Shown: in pieces, positions 1 to 9,340 of the stretch
Layout of the letters: each line of letters opens with the position of its first letter
How positions within the stretch are numbered: position 1 is the stretch's first letter
Assembly (NCBI GenBank): GCA_963580285.1
Contig: OY757010.1
Location: forward strand, 66,176,406-66,240,405
Reading direction: 5' to 3'
Source: Lucinisca nassula
Lineage: Eukaryota; Mollusca; Bivalvia; Lucinida; Lucinidae
Length of the DNA stretch: 64,000 nt
Made by a program: the position numbers and the translations under genes
The notes under the pieces: generated by a model
Database searches by the model: none
What the model saw: only the letters and a program-made list of their open reading frames with translations
What the model was told of the DNA's origin: nothing

Positions 1-1240
1 CTTTTTGTGCTCCTGATGAATTCCATCAGTGCATTCGTAAGTTCCTTCCTTCCTTGCTTACTTATGTCTTTAACCATGCCTGTCAACACTTTCAGGTTAA
101 TGTCTGCTACCAATTTTACATTCTCCCTGCCCAGAATCTCTTCAACTGTATACTCTAAAGTATCCCTTTCTGATTTAAATCTCTGACAGTGGAACAGACA
201 CTGATCTACATTTTCTTTCATGTTGCATGTTTCTCACACAAACTTGGCAGATCTTTGTTTATCTTTGCCTGGTGATCATTTAGAGTGAGTGCCCACTAAG
301 CAACTGATTTACTGCAGAGAAAGTCATTCTGTCCCTATCTCCATTGCAGATCCTTTTTCCCACTTCCCCAAATATTTCCAGCAATACGTTCACTTTGTCT
401 AAGCAATTGTATCTTCTTTCCCATTTTTCCTTTCCCTGTGATTTACACTCCCGTACTGCTTTTTTCTTGTTCAGGATTGGTTTTACATCATTGTTTTTAA
501 TCATTTCGGATGCTGCTGCCGTTGCCTGTTGATCTGCCAACTCATTACCCTCAGTGTCTTTGTGTCCCGGTACCCAATGAACTTTGACAATATTCTCCCT
601 AATCCTTACCTTTGCTAAGCTCTCCTTGATACTAAGGGCTGTTTCAATCTTGTTTGTTGGCATTTCAGTACTGAATGCACTCTTAATAGCTGGTTGACAA
701 TTGGTCAGAATATGGACCACTCTGCCTTTGAAGTCTAGATCAGCCAAGAATTCTAGCCCGATCTGTATACCTACCAATTCTCCAGTATAATTGTTACCTA
801 TAGAAGAAACTCCCTTGTTCATCAAAACTGGTGTGCTGGAGTAATCCTCTAAATAGACTACAGCACCAGCTCCAGTCGGACCGGGATTATCTAGAGCTGA
901 TCCATCTATGAACATAAGTACATCATTTTTATCACAATTGCTTAGCAGCTCTATTATATTTTCTTTTTGTTCTTCCTTGGAAAATGTGAATTCTTCCTTG
1001 TCTACACAACCTTTCCCTTTGATGAGCCCCATCAATTCCTTTGTATACCCGAATTGCTTCTCCATATGTTCATACTCTAACATTCCCTTCATTTCCCTAA
1101 ACCTAGACATCAATAAATGAAAAATAGCTCTTCTACCCATAGTCTTATCCCCCTTTATCCATTCACCAAATTCTTCCCTGAGAGGACCATCTTCATACTT
1201 AGCACTGATTCTGATGACTTCTTGTCCTTGTCTAATCTAA
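1..1240 (-). pseudogene. LINE ORF2 C-terminal fragment with RNase H domain, decayed
   Basis: An open frame of 286 codons (1140 down to 280) holds an RNase H fold. FIDGSA (Asp79), GELVGI (Glu121) and GNELAD (Asp203), with the PGH loop at 191-193, match the catalytic set of RNase HI. The third carboxylate is lost: the usual TD(C/S)Q reads TNCQ (Asn147), so the enzyme should be inactive. The frame stays open upstream of this ATG to about 1215, where it shifts. A TAA at 280-282 and a second shift near 225-235 separate it from a downstream C-x2-C...C-x3-C zinc-knuckle-like end that runs off the window. RNase H followed by a zinc knuckle is typical of I/jockey-group LINE ORF2 C-termini. The 5' RT part is absent. 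It is a dead fragment, not a host gene. Confidence 0.8.
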
Positions 1241-1369
1241 CAATTGCCGGATCCCTCTGAAGATATTTGGTCCATCAAACAGCAATGTGCATATATTTAT
1301 GCAAGACTGTTCGTTGGACGCGCAATTTGATTTCAGATATGAACAATGGCATGTTTTGTAAAAGTGACC

Positions 1370-1550
1370 ATGTTGGTAGTTACGAGCGCTGACTCATAAA
1401 TATGAGGCCTCTTTCTGCCTGAGTTCGAGGCACGATCGAGTCAAGTTCTGCAATGGAAGGTCAGGTGGTTTAAAACTGTTTTTCTCCATAAATACTGGTG
1501 TTCACCCACCTCTGATAAAGGAACGAATAATAATGTTAAAAAAAAATGAC
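1370..1550 (+). mobile_element. possible tRNA-derived SINE
   Basis: A tRNA-like stretch (GTAGTTACGAGCGCTGACTC as a possible A box, GAGTTCGAGGC as a B-box-like word) is followed by about 100 bp of unrelated body and an A-rich end near 1535-1545. No second copy is visible in this window and I found no clear target-site duplication, so this is tentative. Confidence 0.35.
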
Positions 1551-2047
1551 ATATCACTTATATTTTGACCACCCTATAACAAGCACACTTGATTGATTTA
1601 CTTCGTGAAATACAACTAGTAGGAAAAAAAAAAACTTTTATACAATAAGTTATCAGCACGCGAATTTCATAATTCGGCTATCTGCTAATTTCATAATTCG
1701 GCTATCACCATCCGCTTTTTTATATGTGTACACAACTCGTACCGAATGACCCAAAGGTACATCGCAAAGTGGTATTCGAAAATATTTGAAAATCTACCTC
1801 CATCGTTTTCACAACCTATCTGTTTTTCGTTTCGATGATAGGGGTGAAGACAGGAAGGAACAATATCTCCACCAAGGTTGCACCTTATATGTGGCGCTAA
1901 TGCTTCAGCGCCGGCCGATGAAGCGATATGTTGGCTTAGTTCCCTTTGTAATAGACTCATTGTTTGCCCTTACTTTAAAAACTGCTATTTTGTTCTGCAA
2001 AGGGGCATCTGCCAGTGCAAGCCTTGACGGAGAACATGTGTGGGCTT
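1551..2047. other. no gene recognised; short direct duplication
   Basis: AATTTCATAATTCGGCTATC occurs twice in tandem (1663-1682 and 1687-1706). The rest is unique-looking sequence with only short open frames on both strands. The interval ends at the 5' truncation point of the LINE that follows. Confidence 0.5.
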
Positions 2048-3450
2048 GAAAAAAGGAAATCTACAAACATAACATCTTGTATGATCTTCAACATGGATTT
2101 AGGGAAAGGAGGTCCTGCGAAACACAGCTCATCCAACTTGTTGATGAGCTTGCACGAAATCTATCAGCAGGTCACCAGACTGACCTGATACTCCTGGATT
2201 TTAGTAAAGCATTCGATAAGGTTAGCCATATTAAATTACTCCACAAACTGCACCAACATGGCATAACCTCAAACACCCTAAACTGGATCAAAGCTTTCCT
2301 TTTTGGCCGTACTCAACGTGTAGCCCTAGAGGGGGAAACCTCATCCCAAATTCCGGTCACATCTGGGGTTCCCCAAGGATCAGTACTGGGACCGATCCTG
2401 TTTCTTTTATACATCAATGACCTACCAGAGCAGATCCACTCACAGGTCAGACTTTTTGCAGATGACACGGCAATATATTTGGCTGTCCGCAGTGATGCTG
2501 ACTGTACCTTATTGCAAAGGGACCTCCAAAAGCTTGAAACTTGGGAAAAGAACTGGGAAATGGAATTTAACCCGGGTAAATGCCAGGTCCTACACATTTC
2601 CCGTTCTAAAGAACCCATTAGACACAATTACATTCTCCACGGTGAAGTCCTCCAGGAGGCTGATCATGCCAAGTACCTGGGCCTTGAGTTTAGCCGTGAT
2701 TTAACTTGGAACACCCACATTCATAACGTGACCACCAAAGCAAATCGGACCCTGGGCTTCATACGTAGGAATATACGCACCAAACATCAAGGCATACGTG
2801 AAACAGCTTATAATACCCTTGTTAGGCCCCAGCTTGAGTATGCCTCCCCTGTGTGGAGCCCATATACCCAGTCAAATATAAACAAGGTTGAGCAAGTCCA
2901 AAGAAGAGCAGCTAGATGGGTCAAACATGACTACTCTTCATATAGTAGTGTGACCCAGATGCTTAATACCCTGGAATGGAGATCATTGGAACAGAGGCGG
3001 GCAGATGCTCGCCTCCTATTGTTCTACAAGATAGTATATAGTCTTGTCGAGATTCCGCTCCCTACATACATCCGACATCCAATCAGAACTACTAAAAACA
3101 TGCATACTATGCACTATATTCAAATCCCTACTACTGCCAGTTACTATAAATACAGTTTCTTCCCCTTGGCTGTGGTACAATGGAATCACCTTCCCCCTCA
3201 TGCTGTTGTGTGCTCCGATCTGGATTCTTTCAGATCGACCATATGCACCCTCCATCACCCAATGCCATGAACCGTGAAACATTGTTTTTATCTGCTTTTA
3301 ATCTCTACTTTACTAACACTGTTTTTACTTTCAATTCTCCTAAAATCTAATACTTTTTCTTCTATCACACTTTTCTTTTTCTGACGCGCGCAGCTGCACA
3401 TAATCCTCGCGAGAGGGTGCTGCAGGATATATAGATAGATAGATAGATAC
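2048..3450 (+). mobile_element. 5'-truncated non-LTR retrotransposon (LINE), CR1/jockey-like
   Basis: The element starts inside the RT fingers, right after an in-frame TGA at 2047-2049. It keeps an open RT frame to 3270 and a 3' untranslated region that ends in a short (GATA)n run near 3430-3450. The truncated 5' end and microsatellite-like 3' end are typical of target-primed reverse transcription. The open frame suggests that the insertion is fairly young. Confidence 0.8.
2077..3270 (+). CDS. LINE reverse transcriptase, partial, open frame
   Basis: This is an RNA-directed DNA polymerase of a LINE that copies its own RNA at a nicked target. Motif A is LLDFSKAFDK (Asp41), motif B is SGVPQGSVLGP (about residues 96-106), and motif C is the catalytic FADD (127-130). 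Motif D/E-like blocks FNPGKCQ and KYLGLEF follow, then the thumb/connection part with LVRPQLEYASPVW and VEQVQRRAARWV. There are 397 codons with no internal stop. A full ORF2 would add an N-terminal apurinic endonuclease and the RT fingers, both missing here. The nominal start (TTG at 2077) is not a real initiator, because coding similarity continues upstream to about 2050. The FADD motif and the tail layout fit the CR1/jockey group. The exact clade is inference. Confidence 0.85.
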   Translation: MYDLQHGFRERRSCETQLIQLVDELARNLSAGHQTDLILLDFSKAFDKVSHIKLLHKLHQHGITSNTLNWIKAFLFGRTQRVALEGETSSQIPVTSGVPQGSVLGPILFLLYINDLPEQIHSQVRLFADDTAIYLAVRSDADCTLLQRDLQKLETWEKNWEMEFNPGKCQVLHISRSKEPIRHNYILHGEVLQEADHAKYLGLEFSRDLTWNTHIHNVTTKANRTLGFIRRNIRTKHQGIRETAYNTLVRPQLEYASPVWSPYTQSNINKVEQVQRRAARWVKHDYSSYSSVTQMLNTLEWRSLEQRRADARLLLFYKIVYSLVEIPLPTYIRHPIRTTKNMHTMHYIQIPTTASYYKYSFFPLAVVQWNHLPPHAVVCSDLDSFRSTICTLHHPMP

Positions 3451-3821
3451 TTACAGTTTAATATCCTAATCCCACACTTGGAATTTGGGACCCTCCAGAG
3501 CAACAATGTCGTCAAGACATCAATGAATTGATGTTTTGGCAACGTTGTTGCGATGTAGGTGTCTACTCCGTGTTTGTGCACATTTTATGAATGAAATCTC
3601 TCTTCACGTGTGTCGCCCTCGGTTCAATGATTTCCAATAACCGGTTTATCGTCCCGTACTGACCATTGATTGGACCGGGCTTAGCACGCGCAGCTATTAA
3701 AACGGTATTTACTGTGATTTACAGCCTATGTTCTCCAATCTAGTACGCGGATAAGTCTAGGCATCCGCCCAGTCTGATCTTCGTCCAACTTGTTATTCGA
3801 CTATTTTCTACACCAGGATAT

Positions 3822-3955
3822 GTCATGTCATGTGATTCCATGCCATTCCATGCCATGGCATGGGCCATTCCATGCCATGGCATGCCATGCCATGCCATGC
3901 CGTGCCGTGCCGTGTCGGGGCGCGCCATGTTCTGTCATGACATGACATGCTTATT
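3822..3955. repeat. CCATG/GCATG minisatellite
   Basis: Short words built on CCATG and its complement (CATGG) repeat with imperfect copies. Because CATG is self-complementary, the array can fold on itself. The open frames on both strands here are by-products of the repeat. Confidence 0.85.
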
Positions 3956-3984
3956 TTATGCTAAGTTTCAATATACGCTACATC

Positions 3985-4062
3985 TCGATACACTTCACTA
4001 CACTGTACTACACTACACTACACTATAATACACTACACAACTCCACACTACACTTTCCCTCT
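3985..4062 (+). repeat. CTACA pentanucleotide microsatellite, degenerate
   Basis: Imperfect repeats of ACTACACT-type words run for about 75 bp, just downstream of the CCATG minisatellite. Confidence 0.75.
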
Positions 4063-4089
4063 GCTCCCCAGATTTAAAATCTATGTTTA

Positions 4090-4262
4090 ATTGTTGAATA
4101 TGATAACTCTATTTGCTAAGCCTCTTTTACACGTCTTATTTGAATATTATATTCTGTACACTTGTTAACAACCGCAACTGCAACTGTAATTGTATATTCC
4201 TCATATGTCATGTATATGACCTGAGAGAAATAAAGTATATGTTCTGTTCTGTTCTGTTCTGT
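4090..4262 (+). mobile_element. LINE-like 3' end with (TTCTG)n tail
   Basis: A short AT-rich segment has an AATAAA-like word (GAGAAATAAAGTATATG at about 4226) and ends in four TTCTG units. A polyadenylation-like signal directly before a simple repeat is the usual look of a heavily 5'-truncated LINE copy. No coding part remains. Confidence 0.45.
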
Positions 4263-4885
4263 AACTGGACTCTGCAAAACTAGTTTTACTGATTTCAGCT
4301 GTCAAACTCTCTTGGTAAACTCGTCCTGGAAATTCTGAGTGACCAGGAAAAGTTTGAGACTCCGAGAGAAGTGTGACTCAAGTGACAGAATTAAATTTTG
4401 TATGCTAAAGGCGTATTTTTTTTTTATTTTTTTTTTTTACAAATCCTTAAGAAAAGAAAAGGATTTGTAAATAAGTCCGTGTACTGAACAATCCTCAAAA
4501 CTCAACTCTGTCTCTGGTCGGGCCCATAGGAGTCTTAACTGTTGGTCTTCTTTTGCTTCAGTATTTCAGTGGTTTCTTGCTGTCGAGTCCTCACCGTTGT
4601 TTAATCTGTGTGGTTGTTTGATTTTTGTGTTCACGGAGATGTTGCACTGATGAGTTAGGAGGCCTTCATGCGGACTGAACAGTTTATTTGTCTAAATCGC
4701 GACGGAAGTAAGGGCGAGGATTGTGACCACGTAAAATCTATTTAAGCCCCCACCCCCACCCCCTCCACGGACCGTTCCAAGGCGGTTTATCTGTCGCGGT
4801 TTATTTTTTTATGGTTTGCCTTTGAATGTGTGTATCGCTTATATTATTTTGTTTTGGCTAGCCAATTGGCCATTTTGTGGGAAAC

Positions 4886-5000
4886 TAACTATCCTTTTGG
4901 CTTTCCGCTATTGATGTTTCCACTAGGGTCTAGTTGTTTCATGTTTGTGTTTTTTTCCCTTTGGTGTCTCTGATGGGAGCTGTGGGTTAATTGTATCGAT
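4886..5000 (-). repeat. dispersed repeat, inverted partner at 49008-49140
   Basis: About 110 bp, including TCTCTGATGGGAGCTGTGGG, is the near-exact reverse complement of 49008-49140. Words such as GCTTTCCGCTATTG and CATGTTTGTGTT match in order. The family is unrecognised. Confidence 0.8.
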
Positions 5001-5009
5001 TCCTGATCA

Positions 5010-6345
5010 GTGCCTTCACTTCTATTTTATATAACTATTTGGTGGACCATCCTCTCTAAACCACATGCCCTGCTCCACATCATAGTCAAACTTAATATCA
5101 AGATTTTGCTAGATCGAATGTTACTTGTAGGAGAAGTTAGCCACAAACAAAATGTGTACAGAAATTTCCAAAGGGACATAACTCGATTAATTTTTGGTGG
5201 TCCGTAACCTCAAAATAATAAGCACTGCGGCACATAATGGTCTAACTATACATGAAGTTTCAGCTTCGTCAGATATTAATTGTAGAAGTTAGCCACAAAC
5301 AAAATACTTACAGAAATCTGCAAAGGGCCATAACTTTATTTATATCTGGTAAGTCATAGCCTCCAAACAATATGCACTCCTCCATATTGTGGTCAAACTT
5401 ATATCACGTTTCAGCTTGATTAAATATCCACTGTAGGAAGTGTTAGCCATAAACAAAATGTTCACAGGAATTCTCAAAGAGGCATAACTCTATAACTATT
5501 TGGTGGACTGTAACCTTGAAATAATATGCGCTGCTCCAGCTTGATTAAATATTCACTTTAGGAAGAGTTAGCCATAAACAAAATGTTCACAGAAACTTTC
5601 ACTTTGACCATAACCTAAAAACCATATCACTGACTACGTAAGAAAGGTACCAAAGAGGTGTGGTATAAGTTTTTGCCAGAATGTAGGTCTTGTGATGGTA
5701 AGTGTGCGTGTGAATTTTCATGAGAGAAAGGCAAATACTTTTGAAGTTATGACCAAAGTTAAGTTTTTTGGTTAAGACAAGACAAACATATGGACAAAAG
5801 CAATATAGGCATGGTCCATTGTCAGAATGTAGGACTTGTAATGGTTAGTATTTGTGTGAAGTTTCATGAGAGTATAGGCAAATCCTTTTGAAGTTATGCC
5901 CGCCATTACGTTTTTTGGTAAAGGCGTTACAAACACACGGACAACAGCAATCTAGTTATAGCAAGTGGGGGTGGGGTGGGGCTAACAATAAACACTGCTC
6001 CACATCAGAGTCTAACTATATATCAACATTCAGCTTGATCAAATGTTAATTGTAGGAGGACTTATCCGGTAACGAAATATGTTCAGAAATACTCAAAGGG
6101 GCATAACTCTGTGAATTATTTGGTGGACTATATCCGGTGGATAATAACACCTCGAATGATGCTACATCAGGTCATGGTTTTACTACCTACTAAGTTTCAG
6201 CTTGATCCGATGAAAACTGTAGGAGTTATCCAGAAACGAATGTTTACAAAAATGTTCAAAGGGACATAACTCAGTAAATATTTGGTGGACCGTAACCTCG
6301 AAACTATATGCGCTACACCACGTCATGGTCTTACTATCTACTAAG
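5010..6345 (+). repeat. 153-bp tandem repeats flanking a pair of ~140-bp repeats
   Basis: Units carrying GTTAGCCACAAACAAAAT, AAAGGGACATAACTC and TTTCAGCTTGAT recur at about 5136, 5288, 5442 and 5567 (one unit shortened), and again from about 5985 to 6345. Between them (about 5640-5950) sit two copies of a different ~140-bp unit with TTCATGAGAG and TTTTGAAGTTATG. The ends AACAAGAGG and GGTGAGCT seen in the tandem-core elements elsewhere are missing, so this is probably a core without termini. Confidence 0.75.
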
Positions 6346-6483
6346 TCCTTCAGCGTGTTGTTGTCAGTATGGGTGCCGGTGTTCGCAGACGACTGTGTCC
6401 AGAGATACAGAGGACTCAATGAAACTTCAGAAGGATAAAGATAGATTAGGCTGTTGGGTACGAATTTCTATGGGGCACCGTTT

Positions 6484-6902
6484 TACTATTTAATCCGTAT
6501 TTATAGATATCCATAATTATTTATGGATATCCATAATTCGAATGATGGATATCCATATTTCGAATTATGGATATCAATTATTATTTATGGATATCCATAA
6601 TTCAAATTATATCCATAAATCGAACTGAATTAATGATATCCATAAATCGAATAATGGATATCCATTATTCGATATATTGATATCCATAAATCGAATTATG
6701 GATATCCATTATTCGGCCGATTTATGGATATCCATAAATCGACTTCTGGATATCCATAAATCGATTTATGGATATCATTAATTTAGATTAAAATATGGAT
6801 ATCCATAAATCGAATTATGGATATCCTTAATTCGAATTATGGATATCCATTATTCGGCTGATTTATGGATGTCAATAAATCGAATTATGGATATCCATAA
6901 TT
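6484..6902. repeat. ATGGATATCCATAA palindromic satellite, left arm
   Basis: Units of roughly 20-25 bp repeat the self-complementary core ATGGATATCCAT, joined by AATTCGAATT- or AAATCGA-type linkers. Nearly every unit holds an EcoRV-type GATATC. The array starts immediately inside the terminal inverted repeat. Confidence 0.9.
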
Positions 6903-7062
6903 CTCCTCTGCAAATAAACCTAATGAATAATGACTGCTCCCTTTGCAAAATAAAAACTCGACTATTCCCGTCAGGTTTCCGATTTAGGTGTGTACTAAAA
7001 GACGGGATGGAGGTGGAGGTAATGTAGGGTAGGCTGAGTGGTGGCGTATGGTGTGGGAGAGA

Positions 7063-7182
7063 TATGTTTTGTTTGATTTGTGGTTTAACGTCCCCTTCAA
7101 TACTATTTAGGCCATTTTGGAGACGTTGCTTCCAATTATGTTGGGCATTAAACCTTCATTGAGATAAAATGACATCTCAGTC
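7063..7182 (-). mobile_element. SINE-B copy, 3' part (interrupted)
   Basis: Read on the minus strand this is the 3' half of a ~300-bp SINE with the tail GACGTTAAACC-ATCAAACAAA. It is interrupted at 7183 by another SINE and continues at 7512-7625. Confidence 0.8.
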
Positions 7183-7501
7183 CCGCCGGCCTCGGTAGCT
7201 CAGTCGGATGCGCGTCTGACCGGTGATCAGGAGGACGCGGGTTCGATACCTGCCGGGGTCGGCAACATTATTTCGTGGAGATTGATCATGAAATCGTTTC
7301 TACGGTCATTCTCTCCCATACGCTGATTCCAGAAGGGCAGTTGTCAGTTTCTGGCGAAAGAATGTGCACTATACTGGTTAACTGCTTACGTATAAGCCTG
7401 TCCAGGAAAAGTGTGGATAGGTAAACTGACCGCCTAAAGAATGACCTAAATTTGTGTTGACTGAGCTGTTAAACTCAAATAGAAAGAAACATACAAACAA
7501 A
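7183..7501 (+). mobile_element. SINE-A, tRNA-derived, inserted in SINE-B
   Basis: The head GCCGGCCTCGGTAGCTCAGT is tRNA-like with an A box (TAGCTCAGTCGG) and a B box (GGGTTCGATACC). A conserved body follows (ATTTCGTGGAGATTGATCAT), and the tail is GCTGTTAAACTCAAAT with A-rich sequence. The copy is flanked by a 10-bp duplication, CATCTCAGTC/CATCTCAATC (7173-7182, 7502-7511), of the SINE-B it entered. A second copy lies at 62567-62881. Confidence 0.9.
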
Positions 7502-7511
7502 CATCTCAATC

Positions 7512-7625
7512 GCTGTCGCCCATTGACTCGCACTACTTTGTTTGGACAGGCTTAACCCTTCTAAACTCTCAGCTCATTCAGCCAAATCTATTTATCCAAG
7601 CCCCAATGGGCGGGGTCCAGGAGAT
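7512..7625 (-). mobile_element. SINE-B copy, 5' part
   Basis: This is the continuation of the SINE-B at 7063-7182. It ends at the family's conserved 5' boundary (CCCCGCCCATTGGGGC on the minus strand). Confidence 0.75.
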
Positions 7626-7708
7626 ATATCTGAATCTGCCTGGTACTCCATACATCTCAAGTAGAGTATTATATGGATATATATTAATACTATATATATA
7701 TACCGACC

Positions 7709-8059
7709 ATGTGCATTTTTTCTCCAGAAAGCATGCACGGATTGCCTGTTTGGATCATTAGAATCTTACGTCCGACTTTCAGTGTCCTTAGGTGCGCAGT
7801 CCTCATAGAGGTGATTCCAAAGGGGCCGGATGCGTTGGCTGAAATTTTCAGATCTTATGGCTGGTTCCGATATTTAACTGCACACATGGCGGGCGTTCAG
7901 CGTATGGCGTCCGTTACTTTGGAAGCCTTACGTGCTGAAAAGGGTGCACAGCAGAGAGGTCCCTTTGACTGGCCATCATCTTCCAGCGATGATGAAGACC
8001 ATGAAGATTTTGAAGATTTTTACAATAAACAATCACGTATCTTAGGGAGAAATCATTAA
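7709..8059 (+). CDS. unrecognised 116-residue ORF inside the GATATC element
   Basis: This is the only open frame in the element that looks protein-like. The N-terminal two thirds are hydrophobic/basic (ILRPTFSVLRCAVLIEVIPK, then HMAGVQRMASVTLEALRAEK). The C-terminus is strongly acidic (SSSSDDEDHEDFEDF, about residues 91-105) and ends NKQSRILGRNH. A Ser/Asp/Glu cluster near a C-terminus occurs in many nuclear and transposon-encoded proteins, but I cannot name a family. The ATG at 7709 has no clear support, and the true exon may begin inside. It could be a captured host exon or the last exon of a transposase gene. No DDE, zinc-finger or helicase motif is visible. Confidence 0.4.
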   Translation: MCIFSPESMHGLPVWIIRILRPTFSVLRCAVLIEVIPKGPDALAEIFRSYGWFRYLTAHMAGVQRMASVTLEALRAEKGAQQRGPFDWPSSSSDDEDHEDFEDFYNKQSRILGRNH

Positions 8060-8077
8060 ACCAAAAGCTTTCGCGGT

Positions 8078-8262
8078 GATTTATGGATATCCATAAATCG
8101 AATTATGGATATCCATTAATCGATCTGAATTATGGATATCCATAAATCGAATTATGGATATGCATAAATCGAATAATGGATATCCATAAATCGATCTGAA
8201 TTAATGATATCCATTAAACGAATTATGGATATATATATTTGTGGATATCTATAAATACGGAT
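8078..8262. repeat. ATGGATATCCATAA palindromic satellite, right arm
   Basis: The same self-complementary units as at 6484-6902, in a shorter array (about 185 bp) that leads into the right terminal inverted repeat. Confidence 0.9.
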
Positions 8263-8479
8263 TAAATAGTAAAACGGCGCCCCATAAATTTCAGCCAGTT
8301 AAATGCAATATTATGCAGATAAATAGGGAGAGAGCAAATAAATTTGAGGCTTCATACACCTTAGAGGAAACGGTCCTCGAAAAAGTGAATTCGATTAAAT
8401 GCCTTGGTGTGACAATTAAACACGATCTGAGATGGAATACACACATTAGCAACATGTGTACTACTTGGTTTCCTGAGGC

Positions 8480-8775
8480 TTTGTTTTTGTTTGGTTTGAG
8501 GTTTAACGTCCCCGTCAACACTGTATAGGTCATTTTGGAGACGTTGCTTCCAATTTTGTGGGACTTTTACCCGACATTGAGATGAAATGACATCTCCAGC
8601 CCTGTCGCCCAATGAAACGAATATGGTTTATAAGCATGGACGGTCCGACGCGCACCGCTTTGCCTGGGCAGGCTTAGATCCTCTAAGCAGTTTACCAGTA
8701 CTCGTGTGCCGGGTCGGAATCAGCTCTGCGTGGAAGTATCATGCAGCCTATCAATTTCTTTGGGCCCCGATAGGC
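8480..8775 (-). mobile_element. SINE-B, full-length copy with 13-bp target-site duplication
   Basis: A complete copy of the ~300-bp family: 5' boundary CGCCTATCGGGGCCC, internal GGCAAAGCGGTG and CCATGCTTATAAACC, and tail GACGTTAAACCTCAAACC followed by A-rich sequence (minus strand). The duplication GGTTTCCTGAGGC is perfect (8467-8479 and 8776-8788) and lies in LINE coding sequence. Other copies are at 7063, 11736, 22216, 42560, 55575 and 60955. Confidence 0.9.
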
Positions 8776-9340
8776 GGTTTCCTGAGGCGAAATCTTCATC
8801 AGTATCCTCAGGATGTGAAGGAGACAACATATAAGGGACTTGTTCGCCCAATCTTTGAATATGGTAATTGCATCTGGAATCCAAAAGGTGTGGTCCTTAA
8901 TGAAGAAATTGGAAAAGTTCAGAATAGAGCTGCTAGATTTGTGACAAGCAATTACTGCTTCGAAACTGGGAGCATGACTGGAATTCTAGGAAAAGTATGA
9001 TGGGAGGAGAAGATACAGTAGGCTCATATTCTTATACAAAGGTCTAAAGGGTGCTGCCAGCATTCCAACAGATGACCTTGTTCCCCCAGCTTTCTCCCGT
9101 AGAAAGCACCATTCAATGGCGTTTTTGGCCCGACATTTAGAAAGAATCGTTTTTCCCCTGAACCATTAGAGATTGGAATGCCCTTCCAAATTCAATTATT
9201 TCGACAGCTGAAGGTGCTGAGAATTACGTAGCTAAGTTTACCTCTTTGGTTAGAGCTAGGGACTAACTTCCCATATCACAGGTCCTGGTGTATGAAAGTC
9301 ATTTGACTTATCACCAGGAACACTTCTGATTCTGATACAC

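Larger units (their letters stand above)
6469..8286. mobile_element. DNA-transposon-like element with GATATC-satellite arms
   Basis: The ends are 45-bp terminal inverted repeats with one mismatch, beginning TATGGGGCRCCGTTTTACTA. They are flanked by a direct AATTTC (6463-6468 and 8287-8292), which I read as the target-site duplication. The interrupted sequence is the RT gene of a LINE, which continues on both sides. Each terminal repeat leads into an array of palindromic ATGGATATCCAT units. Inside are about 150 bp of unique DNA, two nested SINEs and an open frame of 116 codons. I cannot assign a superfamily. No DDE transposase is recognisable. Confidence 0.8.
6345..9340 (+). pseudogene. second LINE (RT fragment), split by nested insertions
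   Basis: Pieces of one LINE RT are separated by foreign elements. At 6345-6462 is motif C (VFADDCV) with frame damage. From 8287 the frame resumes with FQPVKCNIMQI and KCLGVTIKHDLRWNTHISN. From 8789 it continues with FLRRNLHQYPQDVKE, LVRPIFEYGNCIW and KVQNRAARFV, and degenerates after a stop near 9000, although RT-like coding can be followed to about 9262. The end near 9330 has a TTCTGA-like repeat. The breaks correspond to a 1.8-kb DNA element (6469-8286) and a SINE (8480-8775), each with target-site duplications. There are additional small indels, so the copy is dead. Confidence 0.8.

Noticed and set aside
7185..7260. tRNA gene (A and B boxes, good acceptor-like ends)
   Set aside because: It continues into a conserved SINE body and tail, has a target-site duplication, and has a second copy at 62567. 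It is a SINE head, not a tRNA gene. The same applies to 11585, 42264 and 52695.
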